A DNA stretch of 64,000 bases from Streptomyces sp. Root1304 (GTDB lineage: Bacteria; Actinomycetota; Actinomycetes; Streptomycetales; Streptomycetaceae): the NCBI RefSeq assembly GCF_001426405.1, contig NZ_LMEP01000004.1, forward strand, positions 62,001 to 126,000, in the 5' to 3' direction. The position numbers and the translations under genes were made by a program. This document shows, piece after piece, positions 27,149 to 36,245 of the stretch. The notes under the pieces are model-generated. The model saw only the letters and a program-made list of their open reading frames with translations, was not told where the DNA came from and did no database searches. The number at the start of each line of letters is the position of its first letter. Position 1 is the stretch's first letter.

Positions 27149-28752
27149 CGCACGGACTTCCCTTCTGTCGCCTCTGCTGTCGCCGACTTCGTGGCGCGTT
27201 CCTGGAAGATCTCCATCCAGCGCCCGAAGAGCTCCGCGGAACGCGGTGGTGCCGGAGCGTGCCAGGGAACCGGTACCGAGGCACGGGGTACGGCCAGACG
27301 CTGTTCCAGGTCCTCGGCCAGGTGGGACCGGCCGGTGTCGCGCAGATGCCGGGCGTACCGGGTGGGGTCGGCGTAGTAGACGGGGCCCGCCTGGAGATTG
27401 CTCAGCATCGGGTCGGGCAGACAGCCGGGACGGCCGGCGTGCTCGTGCCACCACTCGGCCAGGTGGGAGCGCATCGTCCCGGCGAGAGCGGGCTCCTCGT
27501 CCAGGAGGTCACGGGTCAGGTACGGATCGTCGGTGACGTCGTACAGCTGCTCCCAGGCCGTCTTGAAGCAGCCGGGGTGATAGGTGCGGATGTAGAGGTG
27601 GTCGCGGGTACGGACGGCCCGCTGGTAGGTGTGTGCGCCGTGGCCGAGGACCAGGTACGGGCGGGAGCCGGTCTCCTCGCCGCGTACCGCGCCCGCGAAG
27701 GAGGCGCCCTGCCAGCCCTCGGGCGCGTCGAGGCCGAGGAGGTCGCACAGGGTGGGTGCCAGGTCGATGTTGTACAGGAGGTCGTCGTTGCGGCGGGCCT
27801 CGGCCGGAAGGGTGTCGGTGACCCCGGGCCAGTACACGACGAGGGGGATCCGCTGGACGGACTCCGTGGCCAGTCCATGCTCGGCGTACATGCCGTGCTC
27901 GCCGAACGCCTCGCCGTGGTCGGCGCTGACGACGATCGCCGTCTCGTCCGCGATGCCCAGTTCCTCCAGGGTGGCCAGGAGCCGGCCGAAGTGGTGGTCC
28001 CAGTAGGCGATGGCGCCGTCGAAGCCGTTGATCAGGTGCTCGAAGTCGGCGCGCGAGCGGATCGCGTCGGGCATGTTGTGCGGCACGGGCGAGGTGCCGC
28101 CGCCTCCGGTGAGCGAGTAGTGCAGGTCCAGGGCGCTGCGGGGGCCGTAGATCTCCGCGTGTTCCCGGATCGTCTGCTCGTCCGGCCAGGACTGCACGGG
28201 GGCGGAGGCCGCCATGCGTTCGGTCCACTCGGCGGGCTGGGTGTAGTCGGTGTGCGGGTCCCAGTAGGTGAGGTGGAGGTACCAGTCGTCGTCCTCGGCA
28301 TGTCTGCGGATCCAGTCAAGGGCGGCGCGGTTGACGTCGGCGGCGTCCTCGTCGCCCCAGTTGCCGGTGGCGCGGACGGACTCGCGGAAGTTGCCGTGGA
28401 ACCAGTACGCGCGATGGCGCTCGGCGAAGACGGAGACGGCCGCGGTGTAGTAGCCGTCGAGCTGGAGGCGCTGCCCGAGGAGCGGCCGGTCGGGCTCGGG
28501 GCCGTGGCCGGAGTCGAGCCGGAACTGGGCGTCGGCGCCGTAGTGGCCGATCACGCCGTTCGTGATCCCGAACTGTCCGCTGGTCAGAGCGGTCCGGGAC
28601 GGCAGACAGGGCGAGTCGGAGCAGTAGTAGCGGTCGAAGACCACCGACTTGTCGGCGAGCTCCTGGAGGTGGGGCGTGGTGGGCCGGTGGTAGCCGTACG
28701 GGGTGGTGTGGTCGGCCCGCAGGGTGTCGACGTCCACGTAGATGATGCGCAA
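27145..28752 (-). CDS. Type I sulfatase (CLPSR active site)
   Basis: This 535-aa sulfatase has a textbook N terminus: IYVDVDTLRADHTTPYGY supplies the metal-binding aspartates, and SPCLPSRTALTSGQFG is the C-x-P-S-R formylglycine motif. Other family parts are YLHLTYWDPHTDY and AIVVSADHGEAFGEHGMYAEHG. TTG at 28752 is chosen because GGAG lies about eight bases upstream and no better codon is available. It is the first gene of the leftward sulfatase-sulfatase-MFS operon. It lacks a signal peptide, so it should act in the cytoplasm after maturation by the FGE encoded next door. Confidence 0.92.
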   Translation of the reverse strand: MRIIYVDVDTLRADHTTPYGYHRPTTPHLQELADKSVVFDRYYCSDSPCLPSRTALTSGQFGITNGVIGHYGADAQFRLDSGHGPEPDRPLLGQRLQLDGYYTAAVSVFAERHRAYWFHGNFRESVRATGNWGDEDAADVNRAALDWIRRHAEDDDWYLHLTYWDPHTDYTQPAEWTERMAASAPVQSWPDEQTIREHAEIYGPRSALDLHYSLTGGGGTSPVPHNMPDAIRSRADFEHLINGFDGAIAYWDHHFGRLLATLEELGIADETAIVVSADHGEAFGEHGMYAEHGLATESVQRIPLVVYWPGVTDTLPAEARRNDDLLYNIDLAPTLCDLLGLDAPEGWQGASFAGAVRGEETGSRPYLVLGHGAHTYQRAVRTRDHLYIRTYHPGCFKTAWEQLYDVTDDPYLTRDLLDEEPALAGTMRSHLAEWWHEHAGRPGCLPDPMLSNLQAGPVYYADPTRYARHLRDTGRSHLAEDLEQRLAVPRASVPVPWHAPAPPRSAELFGRWMEIFQERATKSATAEATEGKSVR

Positions 28753-29035
28753 GGGGAACTCCGGGGGACAGACGGGGGCCGCAGGCGGTCGGCATTCGAT
28801 GAGCGCTCAGGGCATATATGCGTCAGCAGCTATGAGCCTCAGGTTTCAGGGCTGTTGTCGACGGTGTCAAGATGTCGCACCTGAGTTCTTGGATTTGCAA
28901 TACTCCCGCATCACTTCGTTGATCGTGTCCTCCGAGGGAGAGGGTGCCGACGCTCGGCCCTTGCCGGTTTATGAGTTCTGACGTACATATGAAGCTGTCT
29001 TGGAGTCACAACCGAGGAGCGAGGAGAAGTCCGCC
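28753..29035. promoter_or_regulatory. Divergent promoter region of sulfatases and FGE with two adjacent palindromes
   Basis: The 283-bp region separates the sulfatase operon from the FGE gene. It contains two perfect 10-bp palindromes two bases apart: TGAGCGCTCA (28800-28809) and GCATATATGC (28812-28821). They lie about 50-70 bp upstream of the sulfatase start. These are candidate operators, possibly for the PadR protein encoded at 30096, but no direct evidence links them. Confidence 0.45.
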
Positions 29036-30034
29036 GTGGACAGCTGTTGCACCCCGGGCCGCACGGCCCCTCGCGAGAACGCGAGGCTGCTGCCGGTGCC
29101 GTCCGCACCGGCCCCGCTCGCCGCGTCGCCGGAGGGGCGGGACGAACCAGAGTTCGTGGACCTTCCCGGCGGAGAGTTCCTGATGGGCGACAGCTTCGGT
29201 GAGGGATACCCGTCGGACGGAGAACAGCCGGTGCACCGGGTGGCACTGGCCCCCTTCGCCATCGCCACCACCACCGTCACCAACGCCCAGTTCGCTGCCT
29301 TCGCCGCCGCGACCGGCCACCGCACGGACGCCGAGCGCCACGGCTCGTCCGCCGTCTTCCACATCGCACTGCGCGCCCGGGCCCGGGACGTCCTGGGGCG
29401 TGCTCCCCGCACTCCCTGGTGGCTCGACGTCGCCGGCGCCGACTGGGCCCACCCCGCAGGACCGCTCTCCCGCTGGGAGGAGATCCCTGACCATCCCGTC
29501 GTGCACGTGTCCTGGGACGATGCCGTCGCCTACTGCCGCTGGGCCGGCGCCCGCCTGCCCACCGAGGCCGAATGGGAGTACGCGGCCAGGGGCGGACACT
29601 ACGGCCGCCGCTACCCCTGGGGCGACACGCTCACCCCCGACGGCGAGGACCGGTGCAACATCTGGCACGGCACCTTCCCCACCCACAACAACCTGAGCGA
29701 CGGCCACCTCACCACCGCGCCCGTACGCTCCTACCCGCCCAACGACCACGGCCTGTACGAGACGTCCGGCAACGTCTGGGAGTGGTGCGCCGACTGGTTC
29801 TCCCCGTCCTACTACCGCCGCTCGCCCCGGCGCAATCCGCTCGGCCCGCGCACCGGCACCGCCCGTGTCACCCGGGGCGGCTCCTACCTCTGCCACGACA
29901 GCTACTGCAACCGCTACCGGATCGCCGCCCGCTCCGCCAACACCCCCGAGTCCTCCGCCGGCAACTGCGGCTTCCGGATCGCCCGCGACCTCACCGAGGA
30001 CGAGCGGCCCGCCCCGGCGGATGAACTGCGGTGA
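29036..30034 (+). CDS. Formylglycine-generating enzyme (sulfatase maturation)
   Basis: This 332-aa FGE-sulfatase family protein oxidises the active-site Cys of sulfatases to formylglycine using O2. It has the family opening FVDLPGGEFLMGD, ARLPTEAEWEYAARGG, GNVWEWCADWFS and the C-terminal core RGGSYLCHDSYCNRYRIAAR without further context. Cys286 and Cys291 correspond to the copper-binding redox cysteines of true FGEs, followed by NTPESSAGNCGFRIA. GTG at 29036 is preferred because GAGGAGCGAGGAG precedes it; an in-frame TTG lies at 29000. It is divergent from two sulfatase genes carrying C-x-P-x-R sites, its evident clients. Confidence 0.93.
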   Translation: MDSCCTPGRTAPRENARLLPVPSAPAPLAASPEGRDEPEFVDLPGGEFLMGDSFGEGYPSDGEQPVHRVALAPFAIATTTVTNAQFAAFAAATGHRTDAERHGSSAVFHIALRARARDVLGRAPRTPWWLDVAGADWAHPAGPLSRWEEIPDHPVVHVSWDDAVAYCRWAGARLPTEAEWEYAARGGHYGRRYPWGDTLTPDGEDRCNIWHGTFPTHNNLSDGHLTTAPVRSYPPNDHGLYETSGNVWEWCADWFSPSYYRRSPRRNPLGPRTGTARVTRGGSYLCHDSYCNRYRIAARSANTPESSAGNCGFRIARDLTEDERPAPADELR

Positions 30035-30095
30035 GCCGCCCCCCGGCCGACCCCTGAGACAATCCGTACCGACCCCGCTCTGTTGAGGACCCGCC

Positions 30096-30704
30096 ATGCG
30101 TCTGGAACACGTCATTCTCGGCCTGCTGGCCCTGCGCCCGCTCTCGGGCTACGACATGCGCAAGTGGATGGACGGCCCGGGCAAGTACATCGGCTACGGC
30201 GTGCAACTACCGCAGATCTACCGGGTCCTGCCCCGCCTCGTCGCCAACGGCTGGGCGGAATTCGAGGTCGACCCCCGCGACGGCAAACCCGACGCCAAGG
30301 TCTACCGGCTCACCGATGGCGGCCGCGATGAACTCCTGGCGTGGGCCCGTTCTCCGTACGAACCCTCTCCACGCCCCATGGACCCCGACTTCAGACTCCG
30401 GTTCCTCTTCGCCGGACAGCTCGGCCCCGAGGTCACCGTCCAGATCCTCCGCACCGAACTCGACCACCGACTCGCCCAAGTCCGCGAGCCCGGCTGGATG
30501 GACTTCACCACCGTCGAACTGGACCCCGTCCCCGAGATCGACCCGGAGTGGGCGCGCACCATCCAGCTCTCGGCCCACGAATTCGGCTACAGCAACACCG
30601 CCGCGTACATCGCCTGGCTCCAGCTCACCCTCGCCAAGGCGGAGGTCGCGGCAGGCCGGGTCCTCAGTGACACCCCCTACCGGGGCCCTGAATCTGCCGA
30701 CTAG
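30096..30704 (+). CDS. PadR-family transcriptional regulator
   Basis: This 202-aa regulator has the PadR winged HTH at the N terminus (VILGLLALRPLSGYDMRKWM, then LPQIYRVLPRLVANGWAEFE and YRLTDGGRDELLAW). A C-terminal helical dimerisation domain of the Vir/PadR_C type contains FRLRFLFAGQLGPE and AYIAWLQLTLAKAEV. It follows the FGE gene by 61 bp on the same strand and may be co-transcribed. PadR proteins usually repress a neighbouring operon, so the sulfatase locus is the likely target. Confidence 0.9.
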   Translation: MRLEHVILGLLALRPLSGYDMRKWMDGPGKYIGYGVQLPQIYRVLPRLVANGWAEFEVDPRDGKPDAKVYRLTDGGRDELLAWARSPYEPSPRPMDPDFRLRFLFAGQLGPEVTVQILRTELDHRLAQVREPGWMDFTTVELDPVPEIDPEWARTIQLSAHEFGYSNTAAYIAWLQLTLAKAEVAAGRVLSDTPYRGPESAD

Positions 30705-31147
30705 TCGTTCAGGGATGTGGTCGACGGTGAGCGTGGCGATGTCCCCCACAGTGGACGGTTGGCTCGTGACACGGACCGGCTGAGCGAGGCTGCGGCGGGG
30801 TTGTGTCCCGGCGCCTGCGAGGGCCGGACGCCCCGACCCAACCTTGCACTGATCTCACTGTCCGTGACGGGCGTCGGTGCTGTCCGCTTCTCGTGGACGC
30901 CGCCGAGTGGCAACCCGCGTGGCTGCGATGTGCGGCTGCCGGACCCGTGAGGCCAGTCGTTTCTCCCGGATCCTCCGCGACGCTCGTCCAACACCAAAAA
31001 GTGCTGGTCAGAGGCCTGCCGGGAGGAGGGTGAGGAGATCACCCGCATCACGTCTCCCCAGGGACTCCCCAGCGCCCGAAATGGGTGGTTCGTGCGGGAG
31101 GTGTAGAAGCAAACCGGGCGGGCTGTGTGAGTGGAGCCGGGCGACTC
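30705..31147. other. Intergenic stretch without a recognisable gene
   Basis: No supported coding sequence was seen in these 443 bp on either strand. The right part (31051-31081) has two nearby TCCCCAG copies and resembles the sequence downstream of the corA remnant (16433-16463), so it is probably conserved corA 3' flank. Confidence 0.5.
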
Positions 31148-32269
31148 CTAGAGCCAGTCCCGCCGCTTGAAAATCACGTACAAACTGACGCAAACAACGC
31201 CCATCAAGCCGATGGCGAAGGGGTATCCGAAGCCCCACTGCAGCTCCGGCATGGAGGCGAAGTTCATGCCGTAAATAGTTCCCACGAGTGTGGGAGCAAA
31301 GAGAATGGCCGCCCAGCTGGAGATCTTCTTGATCTCCTCGTTCTGTTCGAAGCCCGCCTCCGCCAGCGCTCGCATCTCCGCGTTCTGTTGCTGGGTGACC
31401 AGGGTCGCGTTGACCGTGAGGATGTCCGTCAGGGCCTGGCGGAAGCCGTCGACGCGTTCGCTCGTGTGGGTCACGTGGTCGGCCACGTCGCGGAGGTAGC
31501 GCTGGAGTTCCTCGTCCGTGCCGTACTTGGCGAAGCCGGCCATCAGGCCGTGCAGCATGCCCACCAGCGGGCGGGTCGCACGGTGGAACTCCACCATTTC
31601 CCGGGAGAGTTCGTAGATGCGGCGCGAGACCGCCGGGTCGCCGCCGAAGACCTCCGTCTCGATCTCGTCGATGTCGTTCTGGACGCCCGCCACCACCGGT
31701 GCGTAGCCGTCGACGACCGCGTCGAGGATCGCGTACAGCACCGCCTCCGGGCCCAGCGCGAGGAGTTCCGGGTCCTGCTCCATCCGCTGCCGGACCGTCG
31801 ACAGGTCCGGGGCCGCCCCGTGGCGGACCGTGATCAGGAAGTCCGGGCCCACGAAGACGTGCAGCTCCCCGAAGTCGACCTCCTCCTGTGCGTCCAGATA
31901 GCGGGCCGCCCGCAGGACCACGAACAGCGTGTCGCCGTACCGCTCCAGCTTCGGACGCTGATGGGCCTCCAACGCGTCCTCCACCGCGAGTTCATGGAGG
32001 TCGAACTCCGCCGCCAGCGAGTGGAGTTCCTGCTCCGTCGGGCGCTGCAGCCCGATCCACGCCATGCCGTCGGGGTGCTCCCGCAGCTTGCGGAAGGTCT
32101 CCGCGAGCGTCGCGGGGGAGGAGACCCGGCGGCCGTCGCGGTACAACGCCGACTGCACCACGCTCGGCTCCCCCTCCCCGTACGGCTCCGGGGGCGGCGC
32201 TGCGGACGAGGTCGCGGGCGGCGGTTCCGGCCGGCGGCGCCACGCCGCGCGCGGGCGGCGGTCGGGCAT
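31148..32269 (-). CDS. corA: CorA-type magnesium/cobalt transporter
   Basis: This 373-aa membrane transporter forms a pentameric Mg2+ channel in the family. The long cytoplasmic N domain includes DGMAWIGLQRPTEQELHSLA and HELAVEDALEAHQRPKLERY. The stalk helix leads to KKISSWAAILFAPTLVGTIY, then the selectivity motif GMNF, MPELQWGFGYPF, a second helix and the basic end KRRDWL. The ATG at 32269 has AGGAGGTG upstream. The upstream gap holds an inverted repeat ATATTC-N12-GAATAT (32287-32310). It is complete, unlike the corA tail at 16519-16716. Confidence 0.93.
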   Translation of the reverse strand: MPDRRPRAAWRRRPEPPPATSSAAPPPEPYGEGEPSVVQSALYRDGRRVSSPATLAETFRKLREHPDGMAWIGLQRPTEQELHSLAAEFDLHELAVEDALEAHQRPKLERYGDTLFVVLRAARYLDAQEEVDFGELHVFVGPDFLITVRHGAAPDLSTVRQRMEQDPELLALGPEAVLYAILDAVVDGYAPVVAGVQNDIDEIETEVFGGDPAVSRRIYELSREMVEFHRATRPLVGMLHGLMAGFAKYGTDEELQRYLRDVADHVTHTSERVDGFRQALTDILTVNATLVTQQQNAEMRALAEAGFEQNEEIKKISSWAAILFAPTLVGTIYGMNFASMPELQWGFGYPFAIGLMGVVCVSLYVIFKRRDWL

Positions 32270-32386
32270 CCTCGTACACCTCCTGGATATTCGGTCCGAG
32301 AGCAGAATATATGGGGCGAATCACCCCCGTCCTGACTTTCTCATTGCGGACCAAAGCTGTCCTCATCCCTCGATAGCGTGCTCGTC

Positions 32387-33511
32387 ATGGCCTCCAAGAC
32401 GACCACCCACCCCGCGCTCGGCCCCCGCGCCCTGAACCGCGCCACCCTCGACCGGCAGCTCCTCCTGCGCCCCGCCCCGCTCGGCGTCGAGGAGGCCGTC
32501 GGGCACCTCGTCGGGCTCCAGGCGCAGAACACCAAGCCCCCGTACTACGCCCTCGCCGCCCGGCTCGACGGCTTCCGGCCCGAGGACCTGTCCGCCCTGA
32601 TGGAGTCCCGGCGGGTCGCCCGGATCGTCTCCCTGCGGTCCACCGTCCACACCCACACCGCCCGCGACGCCGTCGGGCTGCGCCGGCTCGTCCAGGCGGG
32701 GGCCGTCGAACGAGAGCTGAAGATGTTCCGCAAGGGACTCGACGGCGTGGACCTCGACCGGCTCACCGCCCTGGCGACCGCGTACGTCGAGGAGCGGCCC
32801 CGAACCCCGAAGGCGCTCCGGGACCATCTGCTCCAGGAGTGGCCGGACGCCGACCCGCAGTCGCTCGGCATCGCCGCCCGCTGTCTGCTGCTGATGGTGC
32901 AGGTCACCCCGCGCGGGCTCTGGCGGCGCAGCGGGCAGGTCGCGCTCACCACCACCGACGTGTGGTTCGGCGAGCCCGAGGACGGCGCCGCCGACCTCGA
33001 CGAGACCGTACGGCGCTACCTCGGCGCCTTCGGTCCCGCCTCCGTCAAGGACATGCAGACCTGGTGCGGTCTCACCCGGCTCCGCCCCGCCTTCGAGCGG
33101 CTCCGGCCCGAGCTGCTCGTCTTCCGGGCCGAGGACGGCACCGAACTCCTCGACCTCCCCGACGCGCCCCGCCCCGACGAGGACACCCCCGCCCCGCCCC
33201 GGCTCCTGCCCGAGTTCGACAACCTCCTCCTCTCGCACGCCGACCGCACCCGCGTCGTCCCGGCCGAGTACCGCTCCCGCAGCTGGACCGGCAACCAGGC
33301 GCACCGGGTCTTCCTCCTCGACGGCTTCCTCGCCGGGATCTGGCACCTCGACGAGGGCAAGGACCGCACCACGGTCACCCTCGAACCCTTCGCGCGCCCC
33401 ACCCGGGCCCAGAGCGCCGCGCTCACCGCCGAGGCCGAGCGGATCCTCCGGCTGCTGACACCGGAGGGAATCCCGTACGACATCGTCCACAGCGACCCCG
33501 CGGACCGGTGA
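32387..33511 (+). CDS. Winged-helix DNA-binding protein of the AlkZ/YcaQ (HTH_42) family
   Basis: This 374-aa protein matches the HTH_42 family, whose studied actinobacterial member AlkZ is a DNA glycosylase that unhooks interstrand crosslinks. Family-like parts are LLLRPAPLGVEEAVGHLVGL followed by QAQNTKPPYYALAAR, RIVSLRSTVHTHTA, FLLDGFLAGIW and a C-terminal LTAEAERILRLL. The QxQ-type residues expected for crosslink glycosylases appear as LQAQ. ATG at 32387 is preferred; a GTG nine bases upstream is in frame. No clear ribosome site precedes either, so translation may be leaderless. It stands alone between corA and a GAF-LuxR gene. Glycosylase activity is inferred. Confidence 0.8.
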   Translation: MASKTTTHPALGPRALNRATLDRQLLLRPAPLGVEEAVGHLVGLQAQNTKPPYYALAARLDGFRPEDLSALMESRRVARIVSLRSTVHTHTARDAVGLRRLVQAGAVERELKMFRKGLDGVDLDRLTALATAYVEERPRTPKALRDHLLQEWPDADPQSLGIAARCLLLMVQVTPRGLWRRSGQVALTTTDVWFGEPEDGAADLDETVRRYLGAFGPASVKDMQTWCGLTRLRPAFERLRPELLVFRAEDGTELLDLPDAPRPDEDTPAPPRLLPEFDNLLLSHADRTRVVPAEYRSRSWTGNQAHRVFLLDGFLAGIWHLDEGKDRTTVTLEPFARPTRAQSAALTAEAERILRLLTPEGIPYDIVHSDPADR

Positions 33512-33581
33512 CGCGACGCCGGGCATGACGGTGGCGGCGGGGCGGGGGCGGGGGCGTCGGCGGTGGCGCACCCAGCCCCGA

Positions 33582-33653
33582 CCCAAGCGCCACCCCCGGC
33601 CCAAGCGTCACCCCCGGCCCAAGCATCACGTCTGACCCAAGCACCACCCCCCT
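33582..33653. repeat. Four tandem 18-bp repeats downstream of the GAF-LuxR gene
   Basis: Four consecutive 18-bp units each begin CCCAAGC: 33582-33599, 33600-33617, 33618-33635 and 33636-33653. The first two differ at one position; the third is the most divergent. They lie between the AlkZ-like gene and the end of the convergent regulator gene and touch its stop codon. Read out of frame they give a GVxLG pattern that is an accident of the repeat. Confidence 0.8.
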
Positions 33654-34468
33654 CACGGCAACGCCCCTGCCCGCCGCGCCGCCACCACCGCCTCCATCCG
33701 CGTGTGCGCGCCCAGCTTCCGCATCGCCGAGCGCAGGTAGCCCTTCACCGTTTCCGGGCGGAGGCCCAGGCGCGCGGCCGCCGACGCGTTCGTCGCGCCG
33801 GAGGCGACCGCCGCCAGGACGTCCGTCTCGCGGGGGGTCAGAGAGACGCCGGGGGCGGATGGGGCCGCGCCCGAGGCCGATTCGAGGCGGCCGCAGACCG
33901 CGAGGAGGCGGTCCCGGAGGCCGGGGTCGACCACCTGCGGGGCCAGTTCGCGCAGCTCCCCGTACGCCTGGCGGACCTCCTCCCAGGAAGGCCCGGGAGC
34001 CGGCGGCGCGGGCAGCTGTCGCACCTGGTCCCGTACCGCGAGGGCCTGCTCGACGTCCCGCGCCGCCGCCATCGCCGCGTCGAAGATGCGCTCGCCGATC
34101 GGCAGGGACTCGCGCAGTGCCCCGTACAGCACGCCGCGCACCTTGCGCCGTACGACGACGGGGACGGCGATCACCGAGCGAAGGCCCTCCGCCGAGACCG
34201 GGAGGTCGTACTCGTGGGTGATGTGCCGCGCCGACGGGTAGTCCGTGACCGCGCACGGCCGCGACAGCGCCAGGCACTTCCCGCCGAGACCGGAGCCGGT
34301 CGAGATCGCGAGGCCGCGCAGCGCGGGCGTCACCGCCCCGCTCAGCTCGGCGATCCGCATCGTGCGGCCCTCCTGGAGCAGTCCGCCGAAGACGACGGGC
34401 AGCCCGCTGGCGCGCCGCAGCCGCAGCAGCGCCGTACGCAGCTCCACCGATTCCATCTGCTCGGGCAC
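33653..34468 (-). CDS. GAF-domain LuxR-type transcriptional regulator
   Basis: This 271-aa regulator has an N-terminal GAF-like sensing domain (about residues 20-150; LAISTGSGLGGKCLALSRPC, EYDLPVSAEGLRSVIAVPVV) and a C-terminal LuxR HTH (about 205-262; LTPRETDVLAAVASGATNAS then AARLGLRPETVKGYLRSAMR). The start is GTG at 34468 with AAGGAG seven bases upstream. It is divergent from two acyl-CoA synthetase genes with about 90 bp between, so it probably controls them. GAF proteins of this kind next to acyl-CoA ligases are common in actinomycetes; the ligand is unknown. Confidence 0.9.
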   Translation of the reverse strand: MPEQMESVELRTALLRLRRASGLPVVFGGLLQEGRTMRIAELSGAVTPALRGLAISTGSGLGGKCLALSRPCAVTDYPSARHITHEYDLPVSAEGLRSVIAVPVVVRRKVRGVLYGALRESLPIGERIFDAAMAAARDVEQALAVRDQVRQLPAPPAPGPSWEEVRQAYGELRELAPQVVDPGLRDRLLAVCGRLESASGAAPSAPGVSLTPRETDVLAAVASGATNASAAARLGLRPETVKGYLRSAMRKLGAHTRMEAVVAARRAGALP

Positions 34469-34482
34469 GGAACCACTCCTTC

Positions 34483-34513
34483 ACCCCCGAACGGGGGTAG
34501 TGAGACCCGGGTC
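34483..34513. promoter_or_regulatory. Two palindromes in the GAF-LuxR / acyl-CoA synthetase divergent region
   Basis: ACCCCCGAACGGGGGT (34483-34498) has six-base arms around GAAC, and GACCCGGGTC (34504-34513) is a perfect 10-bp palindrome. Both lie in the 91-bp divergent region, about 45-80 bp upstream of the synthetase start. They are candidate operators for the LuxR-type regulator; in such GC-rich DNA chance occurrence is possible. Confidence 0.4.
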
Positions 34514-34559
34514 ACTGATTACACGATGTCCGGGACCGGTCCCGCAACGAGGAGGACGC

Positions 34560-36245
34560 ATGACGGCTACGAGCGCGACCAGCGCGACGGAGAGGTTCCG
34601 GGCCGCCCGGGACTTCCTGCTGCAGTACCGCGAGGACTACGAGACGGCCTACGAGGGCTTCGCCTGGCCCCGGTCCGACCGGTTCAACTGGGCGCTCGAC
34701 TGGTTCGACGTCATCGCGGAGGGCAACGACGGGACCGCCCTGCACATCGTCGAGGAGGACGGCTCCGAGACGAAGGTCGGCTTCGCCGAGATGTCCGCCC
34801 GCTCGAACCGGGTCGCGAACTGGCTGCGGGCCCAGGGCGTCCGCGCGGGCGACCGGATCGTCGTCATGCTGGGCAACCAGGCCGAGCTGTGGGAGACCGC
34901 GCTCGCCGCGATGAAGCTGCGCGCCGTCCTCATCCCCGCGACCCCGCTCCTCGGCCCCGCCGACCTGCGCGACCGCGTCGAGCGGGGGCGGGCCCGGCAC
35001 GTCATCGTGCGCGCCGAGGACACCGCGAAGTTCGACGACGTCCCCGGGGACTACACGCGGATCGCGGTCGGCGGCGACGGGGTGAGCTGGCTGGGGTACG
35101 AGCACGCCGCCGGCGCGTCGGACGTGTTCGAGCCCGACGGCGTCACCCTCGCCGACGACACCCTGATGCTGTACTTCACCTCCGGGACGACCGCCCGGCC
35201 CAAGCTGGTCGAGCACACCCACACCTCGTACCCCGTCGGACACCTCTCGACGATGTACTGGATCGGCCTCAAGCCCGGTGACGTGCACCTCAACATCTCC
35301 TCGCCCGGCTGGGCCAAGCACGCCTGGTCCAACCTCTTCGCGCCGTGGAACGCGGAGGCGACCGTCTTCATCCACAACTACACGCGCTTCGACCCGGCCC
35401 GGCTGATGGACGAGATGGACCGGAACGGCGTCACCAGCTTCTGCGCCCCGCCGACCGTGTGGCGGATGCTGATCCAGGCCGACCTGAGCCGGCTCAAGAC
35501 CCCGCCGCGCGAGGTCGTCGCCGCCGGCGAACCCCTCAACCCCGAGGTCATCGAGTCGGTGCGGCGGGCCTGGGGCGTCACCATCCGGGACGGCTTCGGC
35601 CAGACGGAGACCGCCGTCCAGGTCTCCAACAGCCCCGGTCAGCGCCTCAAGGAGGGCTCCATGGGGCGCCCGAGCCCCGGCTTCCGGGTCACCCTCGTCG
35701 ACCCGGTGAGCGGCCGCCCGGACGTGGAGGAGGGCGAGATCTGTCTCGACCTGTCCGCCAACCCGGTGGGCCTGATGACCGGCTACCACGGCGACCCGGA
35801 GCGTACGGCCGAGGCGATGGAGGGCGGCTACTACCGCACCGGCGACATCGGCTCCCGGGGCGCCGACGGCTACATCACGTACATCGGGCGCGCCGACGAC
35901 GTGTTCAAGGCCAGTGACTACAAGATCTCCCCCTTCGAGCTGGAGAGCGCCCTCCTGGAGCACGAGGCCGTCGCCGAGGCGGCCGTCGTCCCCGCCCCCG
36001 ACCCGCTGCGGCTCGCCGTCCCGAAGGCGTACGTCGTCCTCGCGGCGGGCTGGGAGCCGAACGCGGAGACCGCGAAGGTCCTCTTCGCCCACTCGCGCGA
36101 GGTCCTCGCCCCCTACAAGCGCGTCCGGCGCATCGAGTTCGCCGAACTGCCCAAGACGGTCTCCGGCAAGATCCGGCGCGTGGAGCTGCGCCGGCTCACC
36201 GCCGAGGGCGGCGGCACGGAGTACACGGAAGGGGACCTCGCATGA
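34560..36245 (+). CDS. Acyl-CoA synthetase (medium-chain/AcsM-like ANL enzyme)
   Basis: This 561-aa adenylate-forming ligase predicted to make acyl-CoA resembles medium-chain or benzoate-type synthetases. Its N terminus is [20 protein letters not shown], the P-loop [18 protein letters not shown] is near residue 210, GFGQTE is the A5 motif, [20 protein letters not shown] the A7 region, and the catalytic lysine is in [15 protein letters not shown] at 34560 follows GAGGAGG. It ends in a four-base overlap with a second AMP-ligase gene (ATGA), so the two are translated together, probably under the divergent GAF-LuxR regulator. Confidence 0.92.
   Translation: MTATSATSATERFRAARDFLLQYREDYETAYEGFAWPRSDRFNWALDWFDVIAEGNDGTALHIVEEDGSETKVGFAEMSARSNRVANWLRAQGVRAGDRIVVMLGNQAELWETALAAMKLRAVLIPATPLLGPADLRDRVERGRARHVIVRAEDTAKFDDVPGDYTRIAVGGDGVSWLGYEHAAGASDVFEPDGVTLADDTLMLYFTSGTTARPKLVEHTHTSYPVGHLSTMYWIGLKPGDVHLNISSPGWAKHAWSNLFAPWNAEATVFIHNYTRFDPARLMDEMDRNGVTSFCAPPTVWRMLIQADLSRLKTPPREVVAAGEPLNPEVIESVRRAWGVTIRDGFGQTETAVQVSNSPGQRLKEGSMGRPSPGFRVTLVDPVSGRPDVEEGEICLDLSANPVGLMTGYHGDPERTAEAMEGGYYRTGDIGSRGADGYITYIGRADDVFKASDYKISPFELESALLEHEAVAEAAVVPAPDPLRLAVPKAYVVLAAGWEPNAETAKVLFAHSREVLAPYKRVRRIEFAELPKTVSGKIRRVELRRLTAEGGGTEYTEGDLA

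Noticed and set aside
33423..34484. Reading frame with a GVxLG hexapeptide-like repeat
   Set aside because: It lies in another frame of the GAF-LuxR gene and the 18-bp repeats; codon use and motifs support the regulator instead.
34245..34559. Extension of the first acyl-CoA synthetase upstream of 34560
   Set aside because: It overlaps the divergent LuxR-type gene; ATG 34560 has a strong ribosome site and begins the family sequence.
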